Of a stretch of DNA of 14,662 bases, positions 7,401 to 13,678 are shown one piece after another. The DNA is taken from the NCBI GenBank assembly GCA_002938075.1, contig PTLK01000022.1, positions 1-14,662 of the forward strand. The letters are read 5' to 3'. A model generated the notes under the pieces. The model saw only the letters and a program-made list of their open reading frames with translations. It had not been told where the DNA came from and made no database searches. The translations under genes were made by a program, and so were the position numbers. The stretch's first letter is position 1, and each line of letters opens with the position of its first letter. This DNA comes from Alphaproteobacteria bacterium MarineAlpha3_Bin3. Its GTDB lineage: Bacteria; Pseudomonadota; Alphaproteobacteria; Rhodospirillales; Casp-alpha2.

Positions 7401-7661
7401 CCCGTCCTGGGAATCGCTGATGATCTGCTCCAGCCCCCTGAGACCCTTCATCACTTCTTCCTGGCGGTTGGTGATTTCGCGCTCGATCTCGGCCGGGGCG
7501 GCGCCCGGCCAGACGGTTCGCAGGCTGATGACCGGTTTGCGGACGTCGGGGGTGAGTTGGATCGGAATCTTGGTCAGCGCCAAAATGCCGAACATGACGA
7601 CGGCTATCACCGCCGCCATCACGGCGACGGGGCGTTTGATGGAAAGCTCGATAAGGTTCAT
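4419..7661 (-). CDS. RND efflux permease, HAE1/AcrB family
   Basis: This inner-membrane proton-driven pump subunit has 1080 residues, the usual length for the family (1020-1080). It starts with the typical amphipathic MNLIELSIKRPV and first membrane helix, then a porter segment (PGAAPAEIEREI), a helix 2-6 block about 340-490, a second periplasmic half from about 570, and a helix 8-12 block about 880-1045. Helix 4 carries GMVVDAAIVVLEN, with D410 as the proton-relay Asp; the neighbouring second Asp of AcrB is Ala here. Helix 10 carries GIVVNNAILLV, with Asn (956, 957) where AcrB has its relay Lys; this Asn form is common in HAE1-like pumps. The C-terminal tail is Lys/Ala-rich. It is the second gene after the adaptor, 12 bp apart, so co-transcribed. 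The substrate cannot be deduced. The outer-membrane partner is not in this window. Confidence 0.95.
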   Translation of the reverse strand: MNLIELSIKRPVAVMAAVIAVVMFGILALTKIPIQLTPDVRKPVISLRTVWPGAAPAEIEREITNRQEEVMKGLRGLEQIISDSQDGRSRITLEFAIGTNMSEALLLVSNRLDRVDGYPDEADEPSIRTASSEDNPITWIVLLRKPGNDRLIHTYGDFAVDVIQDRLERVTGIARVNVYGAALTEMEIRVAPERMARYGLTVTEVLRVLREANSSVSAGDVNEGKRRYVVRTVGEFERLDDVRGVVLRSERDPATGAMARVTVGDIAEVRFTSKEPTATIRFNGQPAIAVNAIRETGANVIEVMRGVRKALAELNETALREEGLRLRQVYDETVYINSAIDLVQKNIFIGGALAALMLLLFLRSGRATLVVSLAIPVSIIGAFVAMAAMGRSLNVISLAGIAFAVGMVVDAAIVVLENIYRRREKGESPAVAAYRGTREVWPAVFVSSLTTVMVFIPILVMELEAGQLFRDIAVALSVAVLLSLLVAITVIPALSNRLLNDPRTQSERTGAGAFLKLPVIDPLARWFVASVLEFTRRITRNRSLAIAVIGGICATSAVITSALMPKLEYLPSGNRNLIFGHILPPPGYNLKTTTDIAGQFESKILPLLAEVSGPESKPGEPPKVQRFFFVASRGRTFLGAAAEDPSRVRELIPFLKSAVYLEPGTFGAITQRSLFGRGIGGSRSIEMNVSGQQLDDVLDVAVLAVQRIERVLPRAEGTQIRPKPGLELGAPEVRVFPNRIKLADNGVTARELGDTIDAFNDGRRVAEITVGAKRMDLMLRGLRDEITETQGIGQLPVVTSSGTIVPLISLADVEVTSGPVQIRHFERLRTVTLEIHPPESMAMETALDKIRDEVMEPLRNAGLPGDVRLLLTGTADKLSQTWDAMVINLLIAVVIVYLVMAVLFESFIYPFIIVLSVPLATGGGVLGLALVNLFTFQPLDMLTLLGFVILIGIVVNNAILLVHQTLVHIHEEGMAIEDSIMEATRNRIRPIFMSTLTSVFGMAPLVFFPGAGSELYRGLGSVVLGGLSLSAVLTLAIVPPLLTLFTGALEKSGRRMAAKAKTKAKRSAKKAAGRDLKPAQ

Positions 7662-7673
7662 GGCCCTGGGCGC

Positions 7674-8876
7674 CTAGCCGCCGGCCTTGGCCGGCTTTGA
7701 GGGTTCTCTGATGCGGATGGCTTGTCCCGGCAACAGCCGTTCGTTGCCGCGCACCACCACCTTGTCGCCGGGCGCCAGGCCGGAATTGACGATGAACCGG
7801 ATGCCGACGGCTTCGCCCAGGCGCACCGGCCGCATGACCGCCTTGGAGCCCTGGACCAGAAACACCAGGGTCTTTCCCTTGCGTGACAGGATCGCGTCCT
7901 TGTGGACGGTGACGACGGTGCCGTCGTTGCCGGCGGGCAACTGAAGGGTGACGCTTTGGTTGTTGGCCAGGCTGGAGATCCCGAGAGGTAATTCGGGGAC
8001 GAAGCGCACGGTGCGGGTCCGGGTCTGCGGGTTTTCCTCGGGCACCACGGCGCGGACCCGGGCGGCGATTTCCTGGGTGCCGTTGATGTAGGCCTTGAGC
8101 CGGGTGCCGGCCAGTAAAGCCGGGGTGCGGTTGGCGGGAACGTCGGCCTCGATCTCAAGATGGGCGTCGTCGACCAGGGTGACCAGGGGGTCGCCCAGGT
8201 TAACATAGGCCCCGACCTCGATGTGGCGCTTCGAAATTACGCCTGAATAGGGGGCGCGGACGGCGGCATTGTAAAGGTTTATCCCGGTCATCTTCAGGTT
8301 GGCCCGGGCGCTATTCAGCTTCCCCTGGGCCTCGGCGGCCTGGCTGTCGGCGACGGCGACCTCCTGGCGTTTGTCGTCGAGGCGGGCTTTGGAAAAGGCG
8401 GCGGATTTGATCAGCTTTTCGATCCGCCGCAATTCCTGGCGCCGGAGCTTGGCTGTCGCCTTCCGTGTCTTGACGGCGGCGGCGTACTGTTGCACCTCGG
8501 CCTTTTGTAATTCGTGCTGCCATTTCAACATGTCGTTGACCAGCACCGCGATGACGTCGCCGGCCTTGACCCGGTCGCCGACCTCGACCCGGATTTCGCC
8601 GACGGGGCCGCTGACGCGGGCGGCGACGACACCGGTCTGGCGGGCGACAAAGCGGCCGATGACGGGAACGGTCTGCCTCAGGGGTTCGGTGATAACGACG
8701 TCGACGCCGACCTGAGCTGGCGGTTGGGAGGGGGTTTGGGGCTTTTTCTCCTGCGCCGGTGAAGGGGCGGAAAACGCCGCCAAAGCCACCGCCGCGGCAA
8801 CGGCGGCAACGAGAATGAACCGCCAAGCCGGAACCCGGCCGAAGCCGGTTCTTGGTGATAATACCAAGCCTCGCAT
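7674..8876 (-). CDS. RND periplasmic adaptor subunit (membrane fusion protein)
   Basis: The 400-residue product starts at ATG 8876, with GGAG eight bases upstream. A basic N-terminus and hydrophobic stretch (about residues 18-37) followed by SPAQ look like a signal peptide cleaved near 41. Mature-part domains follow adaptor order: beta-barrel strand, lipoyl half-motif around GPVGEIRVEVGDRVKAGDVIAVL (about 90-112), alpha-helical hairpin about 115-190 rich in Lys/Gln/Ala, second lipoyl half (RAPYSGVISKRHIEVGAYVNLGDPLV, about 208-233), barrel domain, and membrane-proximal domain to the end. It joins the RND permease to an outer-membrane channel. No lipobox Cys is visible. It lies divergently from the TetR gene and shares its control region, so repression by that regulator is likely. 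Confidence 0.94.
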   Translation of the reverse strand: MRGLVLSPRTGFGRVPAWRFILVAAVAAAVALAAFSAPSPAQEKKPQTPSQPPAQVGVDVVITEPLRQTVPVIGRFVARQTGVVAARVSGPVGEIRVEVGDRVKAGDVIAVLVNDMLKWQHELQKAEVQQYAAAVKTRKATAKLRRQELRRIEKLIKSAAFSKARLDDKRQEVAVADSQAAEAQGKLNSARANLKMTGINLYNAAVRAPYSGVISKRHIEVGAYVNLGDPLVTLVDDAHLEIEADVPANRTPALLAGTRLKAYINGTQEIAARVRAVVPEENPQTRTRTVRFVPELPLGISSLANNQSVTLQLPAGNDGTVVTVHKDAILSRKGKTLVFLVQGSKAVMRPVRLGEAVGIRFIVNSGLAPGDKVVVRGNERLLPGQAIRIREPSKPAKAGG

Positions 8877-8898
8877 TTTAGGGTCTCCGATCCCTAGG

Positions 8899-8925
8899 GC
8901 CGGACTCTTTCCGGCGTCTTTTTTT
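8899..8925 (+). terminator. Terminator-like hairpin in the adaptor leader
   Basis: GCCGG (8899-8903) and CCGGC (8911-8915) form a 5-bp stem with a 7-nt loop, followed by GTC and seven T (8919-8925) on the plus strand. This resembles a short intrinsic terminator pointing toward tetR, although no plus-strand gene ends here. It could stop antisense readthrough entering the divergent promoter region, or be chance. On the minus strand it lies in the 5' leader of the adaptor mRNA. Confidence 0.3.
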
Positions 8926-8952
8926 CGTTCAAAACGGCCGGGAAGAAAAAAC

Positions 8953-8982
8953 TAGACTAGACCGTCTAGTCCATTTTATAAT
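8953..8982 (+). promoter_or_regulatory. Predicted promoter for the TetR gene
   Basis: A perfect -10 hexamer TATAAT is at 8977-8982. TAGACT at 8953-8958, 18 bp upstream, matches TTGACA at four positions and is the best -35. A transcript would start near 8989 and run about 110 bases to ATG 9098. The operator at 8955-8971 lies across the -35 and spacer, consistent with autorepression. An overlapping promoter in the other direction is expected for the efflux genes but was not clear. Confidence 0.55.
8955..8971. promoter_or_regulatory. TetR-type operator palindrome
   Basis: GACTAGAC (8955-8962), one base, then GTCTAGTC (8964-8971) is a perfect 17-bp palindrome in the divergent region between the RND adaptor and the TetR gene. 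An extra ACTAG just left (8951-8955) extends the half-site pattern. Position, symmetry and size fit a TetR dimer site controlling both directions. Binding by the adjacent regulator is inferred. Confidence 0.75.
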
Positions 8983-9097
8983 AGTCTCTCCCGTGACGCA
9001 ACTTTTTTGATCGATTTTTTCGCCTTGGCCCGCCCGGTCGGGGCGTGTCGCTGGTGCGGTCGCAAAAGGCCGAAAAAGAGCACGTATCGTTGAGAGT

Positions 9098-9736
9098 ATG
9101 GCCAAAGCCGAAGCCTCTTTGAAGGACACCGACGCCGAAACTCCGTCGGGAAAGCGCCCGTTGATCGTCGAGGCGGCGACCCGGGTGTTTCTGGATTTGG
9201 GCTACGGCGCCGCCTCCATGGACGCCATCGCCGCCGAGGCCAGGGTTTCCAAACAGACCGTCTACAGCCATTTCGGGGCCAAGGAGGCGCTGTTCGAGGC
9301 GATCATCAAAGAAAAGTGCGACCAACTGCTGGCGCCGGTCTTCGAGGCTTTCCGGCCGGGCCAGGACCAAGCCAAGGCCCTGAACGAAGTCGCCCGGCGG
9401 TTCCTGAGCGTGATCCTGGCGCCGCCGAGCACGGCGCTGTTTCGGGTCATCATCGCCGAAAGCGTCCGTTTTCCCGAACTGGCCAACGCCTTTTACCGCA
9501 CCGGTCCCCAAACCGCCGTCGATAACCTTGCCGGATACCTGAAGGAACTGAACAAGGCCGGGGTAATTGCCACCAACGACCCGGTGGCTTCGGCACGGCA
9601 GTTTTTCGCCCTCCTCAGGGGCGATCTTTACATACGCCGGTTGCTCGATCTGGCCCCGGAACCGACCGCCGAAGAGGTCGCCACCGTGGCCGGCGAGGCG
9701 GTGTCGGCGTTTCTCGCCATCCACGCGCCGGATTGA
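9098..9736 (+). CDS. TetR/AcrR-family transcriptional regulator
   Basis: The 212-residue protein has an N-terminal DNA-binding domain (about residues 20-66) with the usual TetR pattern: AATRVFLDLGYGAASMDAIA, then ARVSKQTVYSHFGAKEALF, where the recognition helix is SKQTVYSHF. The C-terminal two-thirds is helical, as in the AefR/TetR_C_7-like ligand domains, with ALFRVIIAESVRFPEL near 118-133. It is transcribed away from an adaptor-RND pair and most likely represses that pair and itself through the palindrome at 8955-8971, releasing it when a pump substrate binds. ATG 9098 has only a weak ribosome site (GAGAG). Residues 1-19 are a polar extension ahead of the HTH, common in this family. The ligand is unknown. 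Confidence 0.92.
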   Translation: MAKAEASLKDTDAETPSGKRPLIVEAATRVFLDLGYGAASMDAIAAEARVSKQTVYSHFGAKEALFEAIIKEKCDQLLAPVFEAFRPGQDQAKALNEVARRFLSVILAPPSTALFRVIIAESVRFPELANAFYRTGPQTAVDNLAGYLKELNKAGVIATNDPVASARQFFALLRGDLYIRRLLDLAPEPTAEEVATVAGEAVSAFLAIHAPD

Positions 9737-9745
9737 TCTCGCTTT

Positions 9746-10012
9746 AGGTCATGAACTCATAAATGGCGGCGAAGTGTGATCGCCTGATGGCCCGTTTCGG
9801 CAGGAAGGGGCGCGAAAGCGGGGCCAAAGCCCCGGTGAGGGTTCCTGACGCACCGAAACAGGTCATCGACCCCTTTCGGGGCACGGTTCTTTTGCCCACT
9901 GGTCCACGTCGTGTCGTCGGTCATGATGCTCTGGCATCAATCCCTCCTAACTCCTTGCCAGTGGACAAAATAACACGTGTCACAGTCGTCGCCATTTATG
10001 AGTTCATGACCT
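9746..10012. mobile_element. 267-bp element with 27-bp terminal inverted repeats
   Basis: Bases 9746-9772 and 9986-10012 are inverted repeats matching at 26 of 27 positions (AGGTCATGAACTCATAAATG inward). Weaker similarity continues to GTGTGATCG and TGTGACACG. The size is far below that of an insertion sequence and no complete transposase is encoded, so it looks like a MITE or an internally deleted IS. On the minus strand an AGGAGGG site precedes ATG 9937, which opens only a short frame; ATG 9924 opens a 55-codon frame ending inside the left repeat. These may be what remains of a transposase start. A stable hairpin, CGGGGC-CAAA-GCCCCG, lies at 9819-9834. No target duplication was found: flanks are CTTT on the left and TGGC on the right. 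The family is not assigned. Confidence 0.8.
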
Positions 10013-10101
10013 TGGCAAAAAACAGCGTTGGCAAGACCGGCCCCGGCGGCCAATATACCTTCTTTCCGGGCTTACCGGGACTGTCAGACGAGGGAGGCGT
10101 C

Positions 10102-11427
10102 GTGACCACCTCAAGGCTTGGACCATCTGCCGTCATCATACTCGGTTTCTTGTTGTCGTTATCGGCCACAGCGCCGGCGGGCGCCGACATGACCGGCCAC
10201 GGCGGCATGGTGCGGGCCATCGACATTTCGCCCGACGGCGCCCGGGTGTTAACCGGCAGCTTCGACTTCACGGCCCGGCTGTGGAATTTTGCCGAACAGA
10301 CGGAAATCGGTGTGCTCGACGGCCACGCCGGCCCGGTCACCAACGTCGCCTTTTTGCCCGACGGCGCCCGGGCCCTGACCACCAGCGACGACAAGACGGT
10401 GATCCTGTGGGACCTGAAAACTCTGAAGCCCCTGAAAAGGCTCATCGGCCACGGCCACAAGGTCATGGGCGTGGCGGTTTCCGCCGACGGCCGCCTGGCG
10501 GCGACCGGAAGCTGGGACAAGACGGTGCGCCTATGGGACTTGGCTCTGGGCAAGGAGACCCTGGTCATCCGCCATTCCTCGCCGATCAACGCCGTCGCCT
10601 TCGCCGCTGGCGGCAAGCACGTGGTGGCCGGCGACCACGACGGCAAGATCCGCGTCTGGGACGTCGAAACGGGGCGCATCCAGGGCACCCTCGAAGGCCA
10701 CGCAATGGGCATCACCCAGATCAGCGTGTCGCCGGACGGCACCCGGTTGCTGTCGGCCAGCATCGATGAAACGCTGCGTCTTTGGGATCTGAAAACGATG
10801 TCTGAAATCAAGGTGTTCAAAGAAAACGACGAGCAAATATACGCCGCCGCCTTTTCGCCGGACGGCGAATCGGCCCTGTCGGCCGGGCGCTATGGGTATC
10901 TGGTGCAGTGGGACCTGTCGACGGGCCAATCCTTGCGCACCATCCGCGCCCACGAGGCGATCATCTGGGCGGTCCGGTTTTCCCCCGACGGCCGGTTCGC
11001 CCTAACCGCCAGTTCCGACGAGTTGGTCCGCATCTGGCACCTGAAAACCGGCGACCGCATCGGTCTGGCGGCGGAAGGCGACGACGAGCCGAAGCCGTGG
11101 TTGGACAGCGACCATCCCGGCGCGCCGCTGTTCAAAAAATGCGCCCGCTGCCATTCGTTGAGCGCCAACGGACGCCGGCGTTCCGGTCCGCACCTGTCGG
11201 GCCTGTTCGGACGTCCCGCCGGTTCGGTCAAGGGCTACAACTATTCCGACGCGCTCACCGGCGTCGATTTCCGGTGGAACGAAAAGACCCTGTTCCAGCT
11301 TTTCGACCAGGGCCCCGACAAATACCTGCCCGGCACCAAGATGCCGGTGCAAAGGGTGTCAGACTCCGGGAAGCTGACGCAGTTCGTCGATTACCTGAAG
11401 GAAATCACTCAGGCCGCGCCCCAATAG
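10102..11427 (+). CDS. Exported WD40 propeller fused to class I cytochrome c
   Basis: The 441-residue protein starts at GTG 10102, four bases after AGGGAGG (10091-10097). This start yields a clean signal peptide (about 1-28: basic N-terminus, VIILGFLLSLSATA, PAGA). The frame is open further upstream, but only through the mobile element. Residues about 32-325 contain seven WD repeats, each ending in LWNF, LWDL, LWDL, VWDV, LWDL, QWDL or IWHL, enough for a closed seven-bladed propeller. After a linker, residues about 338-436 are a class I cytochrome c with heme motif CARCH (C347, C350, H351) and probable axial Met M414 in GTKMPVQ. The protein should be periplasmic, with heme attached by the cytochrome c maturation system. 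Its partner is unknown; the propeller may bind a redox enzyme or act as a scaffold. The histone-deacetylase-like gene follows after 9 bp. Confidence 0.92.
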   Translation: MTTSRLGPSAVIILGFLLSLSATAPAGADMTGHGGMVRAIDISPDGARVLTGSFDFTARLWNFAEQTEIGVLDGHAGPVTNVAFLPDGARALTTSDDKTVILWDLKTLKPLKRLIGHGHKVMGVAVSADGRLAATGSWDKTVRLWDLALGKETLVIRHSSPINAVAFAAGGKHVVAGDHDGKIRVWDVETGRIQGTLEGHAMGITQISVSPDGTRLLSASIDETLRLWDLKTMSEIKVFKENDEQIYAAAFSPDGESALSAGRYGYLVQWDLSTGQSLRTIRAHEAIIWAVRFSPDGRFALTASSDELVRIWHLKTGDRIGLAAEGDDEPKPWLDSDHPGAPLFKKCARCHSLSANGRRRSGPHLSGLFGRPAGSVKGYNYSDALTGVDFRWNEKTLFQLFDQGPDKYLPGTKMPVQRVSDSGKLTQFVDYLKEITQAAPQ

Positions 11428-11436
11428 GCCCCTTTG

Positions 11437-12366
11437 ATGACCACGCTTCTATATACCCACCCCATCTGCATCGAACACGATCCCGGACGCGGCCATCCCG
11501 AATGCCCGGACCGGTTGCGGGCCGTGATGCAAGGGTTCGAGGACGACGATTTCAAGGCCCTGGAGCGCCACGAGGCGCCGGTCGTCGGCCTCAAGGAAAT
11601 CGAACAGGTGCACGAGCCTTATTACATCGAGCAGATTTTCGAAAACATGCCCAAGGAAGGCCGCGTCTCCCTGGACCCCGACACCGGCATGTCGCCGGCC
11701 TCCGGCGAAGCGTCGCGCCGGGCCGCGGGGGCCGTCTGCGATGCCGTCGACCGGGTGATGAAGGGCAAGGGGAAAAACGCCTTTTGCGCCGTCCGCCCGC
11801 CCGGGCACCACGCCGAATCGTCCCGCGCCATGGGCTTTTGCCTGTTCAACTCGGTCGCCGTCGGGGCGCTCCACGGACGCGCCCGGCACCGGCTGGACCG
11901 GGTCGCGGTGGTTGATTTCGACGTCCATCACGGCAACGGCACCCAGCACATGTTCGAACACGACGAAGGCCTGTTTTACGCCTCGTCCCATCAATGGCCG
12001 GCCTATCCGGGCACTGGCGCGGCGGACGAAACCGGCGAATTCAACAACATCTGCAACCTGCAAATGGCGCCCGGGGAAGGCTCCGCCGCCTTTCGCAAGG
12101 GCTATCGGGAAAAAATCCTGCCGGCGCTGCGCGCCTTCGATCCCGATCTGCTTCTGATCTCAGCCGGCTTCGACGCCCACGACCGCGATCCCCTGGCACA
12201 GATTTCTCTGCAAACCGAGGACTACGCCTGGGTCACCGGCGAACTGCTGGCGGTTGCCGGCGAATGCTGCTACGGCAAGGTCGTTTCGTTGCTGGAAGGC
12301 GGCTATAACCTTGAGGCGCTGACCGAAAGCGTCCAGGCCCACGTCCGCGTGCTGATGGCGGATTGA
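11437..12366 (+). CDS. Histone-deacetylase-family amidohydrolase
   Basis: The 309-residue zinc hydrolase is of the class II HDAC/HDAH/acetylpolyamine amidohydrolase superfamily. The charge-relay histidines are H124-H125 in RPPGHHAE. Zinc ligands are D162 and H164 in DFDVHHGNGT and D246 in SAGFDAH. The catalytic-loop Tyr is Y290 in LEGGYN. Early conserved elements HPECPDR (20-26) and VHEPYYI (58-64) are present, so the enzyme looks intact. It removes acyl groups from amides; bacterial members act on acetylpolyamines or acetyl-lysine proteins, and the substrate here is unknown. ATG 11437 is chosen over an adjacent in-frame TTG (11434); the ribosome site is weak and the upstream gene stops only 9 bp earlier, suggesting coupling. 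No signal peptide: cytosolic. It stands just before xseB-ispA-dxs. Confidence 0.93.
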   Translation: MTTLLYTHPICIEHDPGRGHPECPDRLRAVMQGFEDDDFKALERHEAPVVGLKEIEQVHEPYYIEQIFENMPKEGRVSLDPDTGMSPASGEASRRAAGAVCDAVDRVMKGKGKNAFCAVRPPGHHAESSRAMGFCLFNSVAVGALHGRARHRLDRVAVVDFDVHHGNGTQHMFEHDEGLFYASSHQWPAYPGTGAADETGEFNNICNLQMAPGEGSAAFRKGYREKILPALRAFDPDLLLISAGFDAHDRDPLAQISLQTEDYAWVTGELLAVAGECCYGKVVSLLEGGYNLEALTESVQAHVRVLMAD

Positions 12367-12382
12367 TCCTTGGTATGAAGAG

Positions 12383-12415
12383 CCGGACCCGGAGCCTTGC
12401 CCGCCAAAGGTCCGG
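12383..12415. repeat. Inverted repeat in the spacer before xseB
   Basis: CCGGACC (12383-12389) and GGTCCGG (12409-12415) form a perfect 7-bp stem around a 19-nt loop, between the deacetylase stop and the xseB start. There is no T-run, so it is not a clear terminator. It could be an RNA processing or stability hairpin in a shared transcript, or chance in GC-rich DNA. Confidence 0.35.
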
Positions 12416-12445
12416 TCAGTAAACTCCCTTGAACCAGGGGGGCTC

Positions 12446-12709
12446 ATGGCCGACAAAAAAATACCCGCCGACATCCGCAAGCTGAGCTTCGAAGACGCCT
12501 TGGCCGAGATGGAAGACATCGTCCACAGCCTCGAATCCGGCCAGGTGAAGCTAGACCAGGCCATCGACGCCTATACCCGCGGCGCGCATCTGAAAAAGCA
12601 TTGCCAGGTCAAGCTCAAGGAAGCCCAGGCCCGGATCGACAAGATCGTACTGGGGCCCGATGGCGACATCGGCGTTGAACCCGCGGACATGGCCCCGGAC
12701 TTGGATTGA
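12446..12709 (+). CDS. xseB: Exodeoxyribonuclease VII small subunit
   Basis: The 87-residue product matches XseB throughout: LSFEDALAEMEDIVHSLESGQ (about 13-33) and KLDQAIDAYTRGAHLKKHCQVKLKEAQARI (35-64), forming the helical hairpin that wraps the large subunit XseA. The pair degrades single-stranded DNA to oligonucleotides in the cytosol. The length is normal (70-90), with a short acidic tail. ATG 12446 is preceded by a G-rich site (AGGGGGG, four bases away). The gene ends within the 5' region of ispA; the two frames overlap if ispA starts at 12660. XseB-IspA-Dxs order is widespread in proteobacteria. Confidence 0.95.
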   Translation: MADKKIPADIRKLSFEDALAEMEDIVHSLESGQVKLDQAIDAYTRGAHLKKHCQVKLKEAQARIDKIVLGPDGDIGVEPADMAPDLD

Positions 12710-13601
12710 ACGGTTGGCTTTTCTCAAGAAAGCCCTGGCCGAAAACGCCAAAGCCGTCAGCCAAGTTCTCGATGGCCTGCTAAAGACCGGCGACGGACCC
12801 GAGGCCCGCGTCGTCGAGGCCATGCGCTATACAACCCTTGGCGGCGGCAAGCGCATCCGCCCCTTCCTGGTCACCGCCAGCGCCGATCTTTTCAACGTCG
12901 ATCCCGCCTCGGCGCTGCGGGTCGCGGCGGCGGTCGAAATGGTGCATTGCTATTCGCTCATCCATGACGACCTGCCGGCCATGGACGATGACGAGCTGCG
13001 CCGCGGCAAACCCACCTGTCACGTCAAATTCGACGAGGCGACGGCGATCCTGGCCGGCGATGCGCTGTTGACCAAGGCCTTCGAGGTGCTGTCCGAAGAA
13101 GATACCCACGCCGATCCCAAGGTGCGCTCCGAATTGACCCTGGCCCTGGCCAAGGCGGCCGGCGAAGCCGGCATGGTCGGCGGCCAGATGCTCGACCTGT
13201 TCGCCGAGGACCATGACTTGAAGATGCCGGAGATCACCCGCCTGCAACGGATGAAAACCGGCGCCTTGATCGCGGTGTCCTGCGAGGCCGGGGCGATTTT
13301 GGGCAAGGCGTCTGAAAACGCTCACCACGTGCTTCACGCCTATGCCCACGATGTCGGGCTGGCGTTCCAGATCGCCGACGACCTGCTCGACGTGGAGGGC
13401 GACGAAAAGGAGGTCGGAAAGAAGACCGGCAAGGACGCCGCTGCCGGAAAATCCACGTTCGTTTCGTTGCTGGGTCCTCAAAGGGCGCACGAACAGGCCG
13501 AGGTATTGGCCGATCAGGCGGCTTCACACCTTGAAATTTTCGGTGAAAAGAGCAAGCTACTCCAAGAACTGGCCCATTATGTGGTAAATAGGCGCGCATG
13601 A
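12660..13601 (+). CDS. ispA: Farnesyl diphosphate synthase (short-chain prenyltransferase)
   Basis: This enzyme condenses isopentenyl diphosphate with dimethylallyl and geranyl diphosphate to make farnesyl diphosphate. The product is 313 residues from ATG 12660. GGGKRIRPFL marks the substrate-binding lysine/arginine region. The first Asp-rich motif is DDLPAMDDDELRRGKPT, with the two-residue insertion of bacterial FPP synthases, and Tyr-Ser-Leu-Ile-His before it sets short chain length. The second Asp-rich motif is FQIADDLLDVEGD. ATG 12660 lies inside xseB and gives 50 bp of overlap with an atypical Pro/Trp-rich start. Family alignment suggests a start near residues 16-19 (ATT 12705 or TTG 12714), just around the xseB stop. 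The true start is therefore uncertain. It acts in the cytosol ahead of quinone, hopanoid or undecaprenyl synthesis. Confidence 0.93.
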   Translation: MATSALNPRTWPRTWIERLAFLKKALAENAKAVSQVLDGLLKTGDGPEARVVEAMRYTTLGGGKRIRPFLVTASADLFNVDPASALRVAAAVEMVHCYSLIHDDLPAMDDDELRRGKPTCHVKFDEATAILAGDALLTKAFEVLSEEDTHADPKVRSELTLALAKAAGEAGMVGGQMLDLFAEDHDLKMPEITRLQRMKTGALIAVSCEAGAILGKASENAHHVLHAYAHDVGLAFQIADDLLDVEGDEKEVGKKTGKDAAAGKSTFVSLLGPQRAHEQAEVLADQAASHLEIFGEKSKLLQELAHYVVNRRA

Positions 13602-13678
13602 GGGCTTGAACGGTCCTGTTTCGGCCTGTTTTACGGCCTTGAGAAAACGCCTTGTATCCCCGGGGAGGGGTAATACCC

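Noticed and set aside
10012..10060. Sigma-54 or sigma-70 promoter between the element and the cytochrome gene
   Set aside because: The TTGGCA repeats lack a GC dinucleotide at the -12 spacing, and the AATATA box has poor match and spacing as a -10.
9763..10101. Upstream extension of the WD40-cytochrome gene through the mobile element
   Set aside because: GTG 10102 has a good ribosome site and gives a canonical signal peptide, which the longer form would bury in the middle of the chain.
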